A stretch of 64,000 nucleotides of DNA, taken from Streptomyces sp. P3. Its GTDB lineage: Bacteria; Actinomycetota; Actinomycetes; Streptomycetales; Streptomycetaceae. The position numbers and the translations under genes are program-made. Location of the stretch: the NCBI RefSeq assembly GCF_003032475.1, contig NZ_CP028369.1, positions 3,720,001-3,784,000 on the forward strand. The letters run 5' to 3'. The notes beneath the pieces are model-generated. The model worked only from the letters and a program-made list of their open reading frames with translations, had not been told where the DNA came from and searched no databases. Positions 8,700-17,916 of the stretch are shown here, piece after piece (position 1 is the stretch's first letter; each line of letters begins with the position of its first letter).

Positions 8700-8948
8700 T
8701 CAGGCCTGGTGCTTGAGGATGTAGCTCGTCGCGTCGCCGACGGTCTTGAGGTTCTTGACGTCCTCGTCCGGGATCTTGACGTCGAAGCGCTCTTCGGCGG
8801 CGACGACGACCTCGACCATGGACAGCGAGTCGACGTCCAGGTCGTCGGTGAAGGACTTGTCCAGCTGGACGTCCTCAACCGGGATGCCGGCGATCTCGTT
8901 CACGATGTCGGCGAGACCGGCGACGATCTCTTCCTGAGTGGCGGCCAT
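8700..8948 (-). CDS. acpP: Acyl carrier protein of fatty acid synthesis
   Basis: 82 residues, acidic, with the phosphopantetheine attachment motif DVDSLSMVEVV and Ser41 as the attachment site. The length and the conserved hydrophobic second half (AAEERFDVKIPDEDVKNLKT) fit a primary-metabolism ACP rather than a polyketide one. It sits between fabH and fabF in the fab operon, which fixes its role as carrier of the growing acyl chain. The ATG is preceded by AAGGAGCG. Confidence 0.96.
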   Translation of the reverse strand: MAATQEEIVAGLADIVNEIAGIPVEDVQLDKSFTDDLDVDSLSMVEVVVAAEERFDVKIPDEDVKNLKTVGDATSYILKHQA

Positions 8949-9029
8949 GTGGCGCTCCTTCTTTACTGTTCCAGAGGGTGTGGCATGGGCTGTTTTCCGT
9001 CCCGGACCGGATGATCCGGCACGGAGTGC

Positions 9030-10031
9030 CTAGGGGAGGGTAACGACAGTGGCGGCGTAGACGAGACCCGCCCCGAATCCGATGACGAGCGCGGTGTCGC
9101 CGCTCTTCGCCTGACCGGTCGCCAGAAGCCGCTCCATCGCGAGCGGGATCGAGGCGGCCGAGGTGTTGCCGGTGGTGCGCACGTCACGGGCGACCGTGAC
9201 CGTCTCCGGCAGTTTGAGGGTCTTCACCATCGAGTCGATGATCCGCTCGTTGGCCTGGTGCGGGATGAAGACGTCCAGTTCGTCGGCGGTGATGCCGGCG
9301 GCGTCCAGCGCCTCCTTGGCGACCTTCGCCATCTCGAACACGGCCCAGCGGAAGACCGCCTGGCCCTCCTGCGTGATGGCGGGGAACTTCGCGACGTGGC
9401 CGTCGCGGTAGTCCGTCCACGGCACGGTCTGCTTGATGGTCTCCGACTTGTCGCCCTCGGAGCCCCACACCGTCGGTCCGATGGCCGGTTCGGAGGAGGG
9501 GCCGACGACGACCGCGCCCGCGCCGTCGCCGAACAGGAAGGCCGTCGCACGGTCCTCCAGGTCGGTCAGGTCGGACAGCCGTTCCACGCCGATGACGAGC
9601 ACGTACTCGGCGGAACCCTCCACCACCATGCCCTTGGCGAGGGTCAGGCCGTAGCCGAAGCCCGCGCAGCCGGCCGAGATGTCGAAGGCGGCGGCTTTGT
9701 TCGTGCCGAGCTTGTCGGCGATCTCGGTCGCCACGGCCGGCGTCTGCTTGAAGTGCGAGACGGTCGAGACGATCACCGCGCCGATCTGCTCGGCGGTGAT
9801 CCCGGCGTCGGCGATCGCCTTGCCGGACGCCTCGACCGACATGGCGGCGACGGTCTCCCCGTCGTTCGCCCAGTGCCGGGTCTCGATGCCGGAGCGCGAG
9901 CGGATCCATTCGTCGGACGAGTCGATCGTCTCCAGGATCACCTCGTTGGGCACGACGCGGGTCGGCCGGTAGCCGCCGACGCCCAGGATGCGCGCGTACG
10001 GGGAGCCCTTACTGGGCTTGATCTTCGCCAT
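9030..10031 (-). CDS. fabH: 3-oxoacyl-ACP synthase III
   Basis: 333 residues. KAS III starts fatty acid synthesis by condensing acetyl-CoA or branched acyl-CoA starters with malonyl-ACP; in Streptomyces it sets the iso/anteiso/straight ratio. The triad is Cys122 in ISAGCAGFGYG, His258 in FIPHQANERI and Asn289 in TTGNTSAAS. The N terminus ARILGVGGYRPTRVVPN is the standard KAS III opening. It starts at ATG 10031, nine bases after the fabD stop, so translation is probably coupled. Confidence 0.96.
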   Translation of the reverse strand: MAKIKPSKGSPYARILGVGGYRPTRVVPNEVILETIDSSDEWIRSRSGIETRHWANDGETVAAMSVEASGKAIADAGITAEQIGAVIVSTVSHFKQTPAVATEIADKLGTNKAAAFDISAGCAGFGYGLTLAKGMVVEGSAEYVLVIGVERLSDLTDLEDRATAFLFGDGAGAVVVGPSSEPAIGPTVWGSEGDKSETIKQTVPWTDYRDGHVAKFPAITQEGQAVFRWAVFEMAKVAKEALDAAGITADELDVFIPHQANERIIDSMVKTLKLPETVTVARDVRTTGNTSAASIPLAMERLLATGQAKSGDTALVIGFGAGLVYAATVVTLP

Positions 10032-10040
10032 CAGGGCTCC

Positions 10041-10964
10041 TCAGGCGACGCCGTGCTCGGCGATGAGCTCGCGAGCGGCGTCGAGATCGTCGGGGGTCTT
10101 CAGCGCGAGCGTCTTCACGCCGGGCAGGGCGCGCTTGGCGAGGCCGACCAGGGTGCCGCCGGGGGAGACCTCGATGATCGCGGTCACGCCGAGCTCCTTG
10201 AAGGTCTCCATGCACAGGTCCCAGCGGACCGGGTTGGCGACCTGGCCGACCAGCCGGTCCAGGATCTCCGCGCCGGTGGACACGGCCTGCCCGTCCTTGT
10301 TGGAGACGTAACGGACCGTCGGGTCGGCCGGCGTGAGCTCCGCGGCCGCCTTCGCCAGGGACTCGACGGCCGGCGCCATGTGGCGGGTGTGGAACGCGCC
10401 GGCGACCTTCAGCGGGACGACCTTGCGGACGCCCTCCGGCTTGTCCTCGGTCAGCGCGGCGAGTTGCTCCAGCGTGCCCGCGGCGACGATCTGGCCCGCG
10501 CCGTTGATGTTCGCCGGGGTCAGCCCCAGCTTCTCCAGGTGCGCCACGGAGACCTCGGGGTCGCCGCCGAGCAGCGCCGACATGCCGGTCTCGGTGATCG
10601 CGGCGGCGTCGGCCATGGCCAGGCCGCGCCTGCGGACCAGGCTCAGCGCGGCGGTGTCGTCGAGGACGCCCGCGAAGACGGCCGCGGTGATCTCGCCGAC
10701 GCTGTGGCCCGCGACGGCGCCGGGCGTGACGTCGCCGAGTGCCGTGGCGGAGACGAGCCCGGCCGCCACGAGCAGCGGCTGGGCGATCGCGGTGTCGCGG
10801 ATCTCGTCCGCGTCGGCGTTCGTGCCGTAGTGCACCAGGTCGAGGTCGATGGCCGCCGACAGGGTACGCAGACGGTCCTCGACACCGGGAAGGTCGAGCC
10901 AGGGAGTCAGGAAGCCGGGCGTCTGGGCGCCCTGGCCGGGAGCGACGAGTACGAGCACTCTCAC
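10041..10964 (-). CDS. fabD: Malonyl-CoA:ACP transacylase
   Basis: 307 residues. It loads malonyl groups from malonyl-CoA onto ACP. The nucleophile is Ser88 in AGHSVGEI; His192 in AGAFHTRHM completes the dyad. The N terminus APGQGAQTPGF is the family oxyanion-hole motif. The GTG start at 10964 is followed by the hydrophobic first strand. It is the first fab gene after fasR, separated by 83 bp that hold inverted repeats. In Streptomyces such transacylases may also serve polyketide synthases that lack their own. Confidence 0.95.
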   Translation of the reverse strand: MRVLVLVAPGQGAQTPGFLTPWLDLPGVEDRLRTLSAAIDLDLVHYGTNADADEIRDTAIAQPLLVAAGLVSATALGDVTPGAVAGHSVGEITAAVFAGVLDDTAALSLVRRRGLAMADAAAITETGMSALLGGDPEVSVAHLEKLGLTPANINGAGQIVAAGTLEQLAALTEDKPEGVRKVVPLKVAGAFHTRHMAPAVESLAKAAAELTPADPTVRYVSNKDGQAVSTGAEILDRLVGQVANPVRWDLCMETFKELGVTAIIEVSPGGTLVGLAKRALPGVKTLALKTPDDLDAARELIAEHGVA

Positions 10965-11047
10965 ACTCTCTCTTGGGGACGGCCGAAGCCGCCCGTGGGG
11001 ACAGGGACGAAGAACGGCAGGGGGTTTTGTGGACCCCCGACAAAAAG
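10965..11047 (-). promoter_or_regulatory. fasR-fabD intergenic region with dyads, probable FasR target
   Basis: This 83-bp spacer lies upstream of fabD. It contains GGGGGT/ACCCCC arms at 11020-11025 and 11033-11038, and the perfect palindrome AAAGCTAGCTTT at 11044-11055, which overlaps the fasR stop codon. In S. coelicolor the PucR-like FasR activates the fab operon by binding upstream of fabD (established). That these dyads are its site here is inferred. Confidence 0.5.
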
Positions 11048-12253
11048 CTAGCTTTGGGGATCTCCGTCGACCAGACGCCCCAGGATCAGCGCGATCCGGA
11101 GCGTGAACGCGGAGCGTACATCCGAAGGCGACCAGCCGGTGACGTCAGTCACACGTCGAAGCCGGTAGCGCACGGTGTTCGGATGCACGAAGAGCATCCG
11201 GGCGGCCCCTTCGAGACTGGACGCCTGTTCGAGATAGACGGAGAGCGTCTCCAGGAGCGCCGACCCCGCCTCCTCCAGCGGTCTGTAGATCTCCTCCACC
11301 AACTGCTCACGCGCGCCGGGATCGCCGGCGATCGCGCGCTCCGGGAGGAGATCGTCCGCCAGGACCGGCCGGGGTGCGTCCTGCCAGGCGGAACACGCCT
11401 TGAGTCCGGCCGCGGCGGCCTGTGCGGACCGGGTCGCCGCGAGCAGGTCGGGCACGACGGGCCCGGCCACCACCGGGCCGGCGGCGAACGGCCCGATGAG
11501 GGACTTGGCGACGGCCAGCGGGTTGTCGCTGCCGCCGGCGATCACCACCAGCCGGGAGCCGAGGACCCCGGTGAGCACCTGGAGCTTGGAGTGCCGCGAG
11601 GCCCGCCGGATGGCCTCCACGGTCAGTTCGGAGTCGCCGTCCGGGGCGTTGCCGAGGACGACGCACACGTGCTCCGGCGAGTTCCAGCCGAGCGCGGCGG
11701 CCCGGCTCACGGCCCCCTCGTCGGCCTCGCCGCTGAGGACGGCGTTCACGACGAGCGACTCGAGCCGGGCGTCCCAGGCGCCGCGGGCCTCGGCGGCCTG
11801 GGCGTAGACCTGGGCGGTGGCGAACGCGATCTCCCGGGCGTACACCAGCAGCGCCTCGCGCAGCACGTTCTCGTCACCGGGGGCCGCGACCTCGTCGATC
11901 GCGGACTCCATGACCTCGATGGTGGTGCGCACCATCTCCACCGTCTGCCGCAGCGTGATGGCCCGGGTCAGCTCGCGCGGCGCCGTGCCGAACACGTCCG
12001 TGGAGATGGCCTGCGGGGCGTCCGGATGCCGGAACCACTCGGTGAAGGCGGCGATGCCCGCCTGGGCGACCAGCCCGATCCAGGAACGGTTCTCCGGTGG
12101 CATCGCCCGGTACCACGGCAGGGTCTCGTCCATCCTCGCGATGGCCTGGGCGGCGAGGCTCCCGGAGGACTTCACCAGCCGCTTCAGCGTCGCGGGGTGG
12201 GAGTGGACGGCGTGCGCCGCGGGTTCGGGATGACTGGTTTCGGGTTCGGGCAC
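11048..12253 (-). CDS. fasR: PucR-family regulator of fatty acid synthesis, FasR-like
   Basis: About 401 residues from GTG 12253; ATG 12271 is possible and the choice is uncertain because ribosome sites are weak. The C terminus carries the PucR helix-turn-helix: ARMLFVHPNTVRYRLRRVTD then LRIALILGRL. The centre contains the GGDEF-like CdaR module. Position directly upstream of fabD matches FasR, which activates fabDHPF in S. coelicolor; the homologous gene in M. tuberculosis is Rv2242, next to aceE and fabD. A deletion-type phenotype cannot be read from sequence, but orthology is strong. Confidence 0.88.
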   Translation of the reverse strand: MPEPETSHPEPAAHAVHSHPATLKRLVKSSGSLAAQAIARMDETLPWYRAMPPENRSWIGLVAQAGIAAFTEWFRHPDAPQAISTDVFGTAPRELTRAITLRQTVEMVRTTIEVMESAIDEVAAPGDENVLREALLVYAREIAFATAQVYAQAAEARGAWDARLESLVVNAVLSGEADEGAVSRAAALGWNSPEHVCVVLGNAPDGDSELTVEAIRRASRHSKLQVLTGVLGSRLVVIAGGSDNPLAVAKSLIGPFAAGPVVAGPVVPDLLAATRSAQAAAAGLKACSAWQDAPRPVLADDLLPERAIAGDPGAREQLVEEIYRPLEEAGSALLETLSVYLEQASSLEGAARMLFVHPNTVRYRLRRVTDVTGWSPSDVRSAFTLRIALILGRLVDGDPQS

Positions 12254-12421
12254 GGGACAAGACTGCCTCATCGGGGCGGTGGCGTGTGCCGCCGGGTCGC
12301 AGGTGGGGACGTCCCGCCGCGGCCGGACGGACCTCTTGCGGCCCGCTCCCGGCCTTTTCCTCCGCGCGCCCCTCGCGGCCCGGCCCCGGACGACCGGTGG
12401 CGGGTCTACCGTGGTCGCGTG

Positions 12422-13078
12422 ATGGACGTACGGCGCGCCGACGAGCGTTTCCGGGGCGGGGACCTGGCGGCCGGGATCGAGACCCGGCACGCCTTCTCCT
12501 TCGGCCCCCACTACGACCCCGACAACCTGCGCTTCGGCGCGCTGATCGCCTGCAACGAGGAACGCCTCGCGCCCGGGGCCGGCTTCGACGAGCATCCGCA
12601 CAGCCACACCGAGATCGTGACCTGGGTGATCGAGGGGGAGCTGACCCACCGCGACTCGGCCGGCCACGAGACGCGGGTCCGGCCCGGCGACGTGCAGCGG
12701 CTCAGCTCCGCGGCCGGCGTACGGCACGTGGAACGCAACGACGCCGACGTCCCGCTGGTCTTCGTGCAGATGTGGCTGGCCCCGCTGGACGACGGCGGCG
12801 ACCCGGCCTACGAGATCGTCCGCGGCATCGCCGACTCCACCCCGTACGCCGTCCCCGGGGCCGGCGCGATGCTGCACGTGCGGCGCCTCGGAGCGGGGGA
12901 GCGGACGGCCGTCCCGGACGGGGAGCACGTGTACGTGCACGTCGTGCGCGGCGAGGTGCGGCTGGACGGCGAGACGCTGGGACCGGGCGACGCGGCCCGG
13001 GTCACGGACGCGAAGGACCTCGAGGCGCTGGGGCTGGGCAACGCCGAGCTGCTGGTCTGGGAGATGACAGCCGGGTAG
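12422..13078 (+). CDS. Pirin family bicupin protein
   Basis: 218 residues. The N-terminal cupin carries the metal-ligand motif EHPHSHTEIVTWVIEGE, and the partner residues follow in VRPGDVQRLSSAAGVRHVE. Pirins bind Fe or Ni; some are quercetinases and others are redox-sensitive cofactors. The C-terminal cupin (HVYVHVVRGEVRLDGETLGPG) looks like a degraded metal site. The start is ATG 12422, with GTG immediately before it; neither has a good ribosome site, so the transcript may be nearly leaderless. It is divergent from fasR and converges on the next gene. Confidence 0.85.
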   Translation: MDVRRADERFRGGDLAAGIETRHAFSFGPHYDPDNLRFGALIACNEERLAPGAGFDEHPHSHTEIVTWVIEGELTHRDSAGHETRVRPGDVQRLSSAAGVRHVERNDADVPLVFVQMWLAPLDDGGDPAYEIVRGIADSTPYAVPGAGAMLHVRRLGAGERTAVPDGEHVYVHVVRGEVRLDGETLGPGDAARVTDAKDLEALGLGNAELLVWEMTAG

Positions 13079-13090
13079 CCCGCCCGCGCA

Positions 13091-13906
13091 CTACACCTCG
13101 GCCAGCACCGCGTCCGTGAACGGCGGCCAGGCCTCGACGGCCCACGGTCCGAAGGCGCGGTCGGTGAGCGCGACGGCCGCGACGCCGGCCCCGGGGTCCA
13201 CCCACAGGAACGTGCCGGACTGACCGAAGTGCCCAAACGTGCGCGGTGACGACGAACTCCCGGTCCAGTGCGGCGACTTGGAGTCGCGGATCTCGAAGCC
13301 GAGTCCCCAGTCGTTGGGGTTCTGGTGCCCGTACCCCGGCAGGACGCCCTTCGTCCCCGGGTACTGCACGGTCGTCGCCGCCGCCACCGTCCGCGGATCC
13401 AGCAGCCGCGGCGCCTGCAGTTCGGCAGCGAACCGCAGCAGGTCCGTGACGGTCGACACGCCGTCCTTGGCCGGCGAGCCCTCCAGGGAGGTCTGCGTCA
13501 TCCCGAGCGGCTCCAGCACCGCCTGCCGCAGGTACTCCGCGAACGGGATGTCCGCCGCCTTCGCGATGTGGTCGCCGAGCTGCTCGAAACCGGCGTTGGA
13601 GTACAGCCGCCGTTCGCCCGGGGCGGCGGTCGTCCGGTGCTCGTCGAAGGCCAGCCCGGAGGTGTGCGCGAGCAGATGACGCACCGTGGAACCGGCCGGC
13701 CCCGCGGGCTCGTCCAGCTCCACCGCGCCCTCCTCGTACGCGACGAGGGCGGCGTACGCGGCGAGCGGCTTGGTGACGGAGGCCAGCGGGAAGCGCCGGC
13801 CGACCGGCCCGTGGGTCCCGAGGACCGTGCCGTCGGCCCGTACGACGCCCGCCGAGGCGGAGGGAACCGGCCAGTTGTCGATCAACGCGAGGCTCTTCAG
13901 CGACAT
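13091..13906 (-). CDS. Serine hydrolase, beta-lactamase-related (PF00144)
   Basis: 271 residues, shorter than usual for the family. The SxxK nucleophile is S43-V-T-K46 in FPLASVTKPLAAYAALV, and YSNAGFEQLGDH provides the YxN motif. FGHFGQSGTFLWVDPGAG is the C-terminal HxG-like motif. There is no signal peptide. It is one of three serine hydrolases of this family in the window, none closely alike. It ends 13 bp from the convergent pirin gene. Substrate unknown. Confidence 0.85.
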   Translation of the reverse strand: MSLKSLALIDNWPVPSASAGVVRADGTVLGTHGPVGRRFPLASVTKPLAAYAALVAYEEGAVELDEPAGPAGSTVRHLLAHTSGLAFDEHRTTAAPGERRLYSNAGFEQLGDHIAKAADIPFAEYLRQAVLEPLGMTQTSLEGSPAKDGVSTVTDLLRFAAELQAPRLLDPRTVAAATTVQYPGTKGVLPGYGHQNPNDWGLGFEIRDSKSPHWTGSSSSPRTFGHFGQSGTFLWVDPGAGVAAVALTDRAFGPWAVEAWPPFTDAVLAEV

Positions 13907-14132
13907 GCGGACGAGCCTATGCCGTCCGCTCCGCGCGCCTCACGGCAGCAGCTCCGTCAAGGCCGCCGGGGGCGGGGCCGGCGGGCCGGGGGCCGGCGCG
14001 GAGCGGAAGCCCGGCGACGCGTACCAAGGTTCCCGGACCGCCCGGTCCGGTACCGGGACGTCCCGCGGCCGGCGTGGGCCACGCAGACCGGCGCGATCTC
14101 GCCGCGACGCCCGGTTTTCTTACCGGGTTCGC

Positions 14133-14163
14133 TTGCTTCGAGCGCACTCCAAGGCCATAGCGT
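14133..14163 (+). promoter_or_regulatory. MerR-type promoter with 19-bp spacer
   Basis: -35 TTGCTT at 14133-14138 and -10 TAGCGT at 14158-14163 are separated by 19 bp, the overlong spacing typical of promoters activated by MerR regulators. The spacer carries a CTTG...CAAG dyad (14132-14153). Seven bases separate the -10 from the merR ATG, so the transcript is likely leaderless. Control by the adjacent MerR protein is inferred. Confidence 0.55.
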
Positions 14164-14170
14164 GGTGGCC

Positions 14171-14659
14171 ATGACGGTGTTGCAGACCACGCCCGTGACC
14201 ATCGAGCAAAACCCGAGCCCCGCAGACGTCTGCTCCGCGCCACCCCCGCGGCACCCGCGCCCCGACGGACAGGACAGCTACACGATCAGCGAGGTCGTCG
14301 CCTTCACCGGGCTCACGGCCCACACCCTGCGCTGGTACGAGCGGATCGGGCTGATGTCCCACATCGACCGCTCGCACACCGGCCAGCGTCGCTACAGCAA
14401 CCGCGACCTGGACTGGCTGGACCTCGTCGGCAAGCTGCGGCTCACCGGCATGCCGGTCGCCGACATGGTGCGGTACGCCGAGCTGGTGCGCGAGGGCGAG
14501 AGCACGTTCGCCGAGCGTCACGAGCTTCTCGAGGCGACCCGGCGGGACGTCCGGGCCCGGATCGCCGAACTCCAGGACACGCTGGCCGTGCTCGACCGGA
14601 AGATCATGTTCTACGCGGACGCCACCCGCGCCCCCGAAGGCGAAAGGACCGACCGATGA
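14171..14659 (+). CDS. MerR-family transcriptional regulator
   Basis: 162 residues. The DNA-binding domain begins at YTISEVVAFTGLTAHTLRWY near residue 37 and continues through the wing (GQRRYSNRDLDWL). The C-terminal half is a dimerisation coiled coil. No cysteine cluster for metal sensing is present, so an organic ligand is more likely. It overlaps the aldo-keto reductase start by ATGA, so the pair forms one operon. The promoter upstream has a 19-bp spacer, which fits autoregulation. Confidence 0.88.
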   Translation: MTVLQTTPVTIEQNPSPADVCSAPPPRHPRPDGQDSYTISEVVAFTGLTAHTLRWYERIGLMSHIDRSHTGQRRYSNRDLDWLDLVGKLRLTGMPVADMVRYAELVREGESTFAERHELLEATRRDVRARIAELQDTLAVLDRKIMFYADATRAPEGERTDR

Positions 14660-15672
14660 CCGACCGCAGGATACCGACGGCACCACTCGGCGAGCACGGC
14701 CCCGAGGTCGGCGTCCAGGGACTCGGCTGCATGGGGATGAGCTTCGCCTACGGCCCCGCCGACGCCGACGCGTCCCGGGCCACCCTGGAACGCGCCCTCG
14801 AACTCGGCGTCACCCTCTACGACACGGCGGACGCGTACGGCGCGGGCGAGAACGAGAAGTTCCTCTCCCCGTTCTTCAGGGCGCACCGCGACGAGGTCGT
14901 GATCGCGACGAAGTTCGCCCTGGCGATCCCGCCGGACGACCCGACCCGGCGGGTCATCCGCAACGACGCGCCCTACATCCGTGAGGCCGTCGAGGCGAGC
15001 CTGCGGCGCCTGGACGTCGACGTCATCGACCTTTACTACATGCACCGGCGCGATGTGAGCGTGCCGATCGAGGACACCGTCGGCGTGATGGCGGAACTGG
15101 TGCGCGAGGGCAAGGTGAAGCAGCTCGGCCTGAGCGAGGTGACCGCCGCCGAGCTGCGGGCGGCGCACGGTGTGCACCCCATCGCCGCCGTCCAGTCGGA
15201 GTGGTCCCTGTTCAGTCGCGACATCGAGGCGCAGGTCGTCCCGGCGGCCCGCGAGCTCGGTGTGACACTGGTGCCGTACTCGCCGCTCGGCCGGGGGTTC
15301 CTCACGGGCTCCTTCGCCGACGCCGCGACGGACCTGACCGCCGGTGACTTCCGCCGCCAGCAGCCCCGCTACCACGGTGCCAACGCGGCCGCCAACGCCG
15401 TACTCCTGGAGCCGATCCGCGCGGTCGCCGAGGCCCATTCGGTGACGCCGGCCCAGATCGCCCTGGGCTGGGTCCAGCAGCAGGTCCGGGTGCACGGCCT
15501 GCCGGTCGTCCCCATCCCGGGCACCCGCAGGCCGGGCCGGGTGGAGGAGAACGCGGCGGCGACGGCCGTCGAGCTGACGCGGCAGGAACTGGCGCTGCTG
15601 GAGCCGATCGCGGACAGGGTGGCCGGCGACCGGTACGCGGACATGTCGTTCGCGTCCGCCGGCCGCGAGTGA
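14656..15672 (+). CDS. Aldo/keto reductase
   Basis: 338 residues of the AKR superfamily, closest by motif to the YajO/AKR13-like group. The catalytic tetrad is Asp56 and Tyr61 in LYDTADAYGAGENEK, Lys86 in VVIATKFAL and His130 in DLYYMHRRD. The C-terminal region VVPIPGTRRPGRVEENAAA binds the NADP phosphate. Its start overlaps the merR stop (ATGA). MerR-AKR pairs commonly respond to aldehydes or other carbonyls, an inference here. Confidence 0.92.
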   Translation: MTDRRIPTAPLGEHGPEVGVQGLGCMGMSFAYGPADADASRATLERALELGVTLYDTADAYGAGENEKFLSPFFRAHRDEVVIATKFALAIPPDDPTRRVIRNDAPYIREAVEASLRRLDVDVIDLYYMHRRDVSVPIEDTVGVMAELVREGKVKQLGLSEVTAAELRAAHGVHPIAAVQSEWSLFSRDIEAQVVPAARELGVTLVPYSPLGRGFLTGSFADAATDLTAGDFRRQQPRYHGANAAANAVLLEPIRAVAEAHSVTPAQIALGWVQQQVRVHGLPVVPIPGTRRPGRVEENAAATAVELTRQELALLEPIADRVAGDRYADMSFASAGRE

Positions 15673-16515
15673 TCACAGCTCCGACAGCAGCTCCGCCTTC
15701 TTCACGGAGAACTCCTCGTCGGTGACGAGTCCGGCCCGGTGCAGCTCCCCGAGGTGACGGATGCGTTCGGCGATGCCGGAGGGATCGCGACGGGGGACCG
15801 AGGCCGTCACCATGGCCGCGGGCCCCCGGTTGCGCACGGCCGCCAGCACCGCCGCCGCGAACGGCAGCGACTCGTGCACCGGTCCGTAGCCGAGGCCGAA
15901 GACGACCGTCGCCGGGTCCTGGTCGGCCGCCGCCGTGGCGGGCTCGCCGCCCAGCAGCCGCAGATGCCCCTCGAACAGCTCCGGCGAGCGCCACTCCACG
16001 CCGGTCAGCTCGGACACGGCGAAACTCTGGTCGCCTGCCTTCCACTTCGCCGACGACGCGCCCGTCCAGAACCACCGGAAGCGCACCGTGCGCCCGTCGA
16101 ACGAGGCCTTGCCGTCGTACGCCTTGAACGACAGCGGCCCCTCGGGGGCGTCCACCAGGAAGCGGTCCGCAGGACCGGAGCCGGTCAGCCGCGCCCGCAG
16201 CTCGTCGGCGTAGTACTCGGCGAGCGTCTCCCGTTCGGCGGGCAGCACCAGCCGGTACGGATCGCACCCCTCCTTCAGCTGCCCCGCGGCCGCCTCCATC
16301 AGCGGATCGGCGCCGGGCCGCGGCTCCGCGCGCAGCACGACCGTCCCGCGCCGTCCCGGGGTCAGCGTCACCCGGGCGATGGCCGCCACCGGGATGCGGC
16401 GCTCTCCCAGCGCCGACAGCAGCTTGGGCGTGCGCAGCCCCCGTTCATGACGGATGAGGACGGAGTCGGAATCGAACTCCCAGGCGGCATGAAATCCGGC
16501 CAGTACGTCACCCAT
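15673..16515 (-). CDS. DUF4429 protein with C-terminal SHOCT-like motif
   Basis: About 280 residues from ATG 16515; ATG 16524 is three codons longer and equally possible. Two DUF4429 repeats are recognisable by sequence (AWEFDSDSVLIRHERG near the start and LSFKAYDGKASFDGRTVRF in the middle). The last 30 residues, IRHLGELHRAGLVTDEEFSV and following, match the short SHOCT motif often found at C termini. No membrane segment or enzyme motif is visible. Function unknown. It lies downstream of the DUF1023 hydrolase on the same strand with a gap of about 60 bp. Confidence 0.8.
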   Translation of the reverse strand: MGDVLAGFHAAWEFDSDSVLIRHERGLRTPKLLSALGERRIPVAAIARVTLTPGRRGTVVLRAEPRPGADPLMEAAAGQLKEGCDPYRLVLPAERETLAEYYADELRARLTGSGPADRFLVDAPEGPLSFKAYDGKASFDGRTVRFRWFWTGASSAKWKAGDQSFAVSELTGVEWRSPELFEGHLRLLGGEPATAAADQDPATVVFGLGYGPVHESLPFAAAVLAAVRNRGPAAMVTASVPRRDPSGIAERIRHLGELHRAGLVTDEEFSVKKAELLSEL

Positions 16516-16582
16516 GCGGCTCATCGTATGCGGGACACCCATTTCCCGTCCCCTCCCCGCGCGCACCGCAGTTCCTGCGTCT

Positions 16583-17800
16583 CTACGCGCGTCCGGCCTT
16601 CGTCGTGTCGGACAAACCCGTCGTGCAGGCGTCATCGTCGCGGGCGCACTCCACCGAGTCGTACGCCCCGGTGCCGATCTCGGCGAAGTTGCGCAGGCTG
16701 TCGGTCCCCGGCTCGAAGTAGCCGCCGTGACCCTTGGCCCCCCGGGCCGACAGCACCCGCGCGCCGAACTCCCGCGCCATCGGGTCCTCGCCGTGCCCGA
16801 GGCCGCCGACCTCCAGGTGCGGAACGTCCTGGATCCAGTCGTCGGCGTCCCGCATCGCCCACACCCGGGCGTCGGTGCCCAGCTCGGCGGCGTTCTCCAC
16901 ACGCATCCCGGGACTGCCCGCCACCGCGATGTCGGCCACCCGCTCGGCCATCGTGCGGGCGGCGACCCCGCAGACCACGGAGCCGTAGCTGTGGCAGAAC
17001 ATCGACACGGGCGCGCTGCCCGGCAACGCGCCGACGAGGGCGTTCAGTCGGACCGCGCCGTTCACGGCGCGCATCGCGGTGGCCGAGTCGATGCCCAGCC
17101 CGTCGGGAGAGGTGTAGTCGGCCCAGGCGATCACGGCCGTGCGCGTCGAGGGGCTCGCCTCGCGCTCGGCCGAGTACAGCGCCTGGGCCATGCCCACCGG
17201 CGCCGAGTACCTGCGGTTGGTGCGCTGGAAGGTGAGCAGGTCGGTGTCGACGCCGGGGACGACGATCGAGATCCGGTCCGCCTCGTCGAGGCCGCCGAAC
17301 ACCTCGGCGGCCCGGCCCGAGCCCGCCGGATCGAAGGCGAGGATCTGCCGGTCCGGGGCGCTCAGCGCCTCGTAGCGGTGCATCCGGCGTTCGGCCAACT
17401 GCTGCCCGGCGGGCGAGAGCCGGCTGTCGCGCGTCCGGGTCCGCTCGATCGCCACCTGCCGCAGCAGCGCGAGGCGGTTGGCGTGATAGCGCAGCCGGGT
17501 GGGGGCGCCGTTCATGTTGCCGACGGCGAGCGGGTACTCCCGCGCGAGGGCGGTGCGCTGCGCCGCGCTGAGCGAGGCGAAGAAGCGGGCGAGCCGCGCG
17601 GGGCCGGAGTCGGGGTCCGGCAGCGGGCGGCCGGCGAGCCGGCCGTGCTCCCAGGCGGTGCGCGAGGTGTACAGGGCCCCGGTGTCGTGTTGCTGGCGGA
17701 CGGCGGTCCAGCCGGTGGTCGCCAGCATCACGAACACCACGGCCAGGGTGGCCAGGGTGCGCCAGACGCCGAGTTGCGGGGAGGTGTCGAAGGAAGTCAC
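16583..17800 (-). CDS. DUF1023 alpha/beta hydrolase, membrane-anchored
   Basis: 405 residues. A single hydrophobic N-terminal segment (about residues 12-30) acts as anchor or signal. The C-terminal half is the DUF1023 alpha/beta hydrolase domain, with nucleophile elbow FCHSYGSVVCG and the catalytic His near GHGGYFEPGTDSL. The domain is widespread in actinobacteria, and substrates are unknown. The region between anchor and hydrolase is helical and charged. It probably heads a transcript that continues into the DUF4429 gene. Confidence 0.82.
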   Translation of the reverse strand: MTSFDTSPQLGVWRTLATLAVVFVMLATTGWTAVRQQHDTGALYTSRTAWEHGRLAGRPLPDPDSGPARLARFFASLSAAQRTALAREYPLAVGNMNGAPTRLRYHANRLALLRQVAIERTRTRDSRLSPAGQQLAERRMHRYEALSAPDRQILAFDPAGSGRAAEVFGGLDEADRISIVVPGVDTDLLTFQRTNRRYSAPVGMAQALYSAEREASPSTRTAVIAWADYTSPDGLGIDSATAMRAVNGAVRLNALVGALPGSAPVSMFCHSYGSVVCGVAARTMAERVADIAVAGSPGMRVENAAELGTDARVWAMRDADDWIQDVPHLEVGGLGHGEDPMAREFGARVLSARGAKGHGGYFEPGTDSLRNFAEIGTGAYDSVECARDDDACTTGLSDTTKAGRA

Positions 17801-17916
17801 TGAAAGGACACACTAGGAGAACGAGACGGTCTCGAGTGACCTGAGTGACAGGGATCACGTTTCGTTCGGGGTGGGAATGGTCATAAAGACCTTCAGGCCT
17901 TGCGCCGGAAGCCGGT

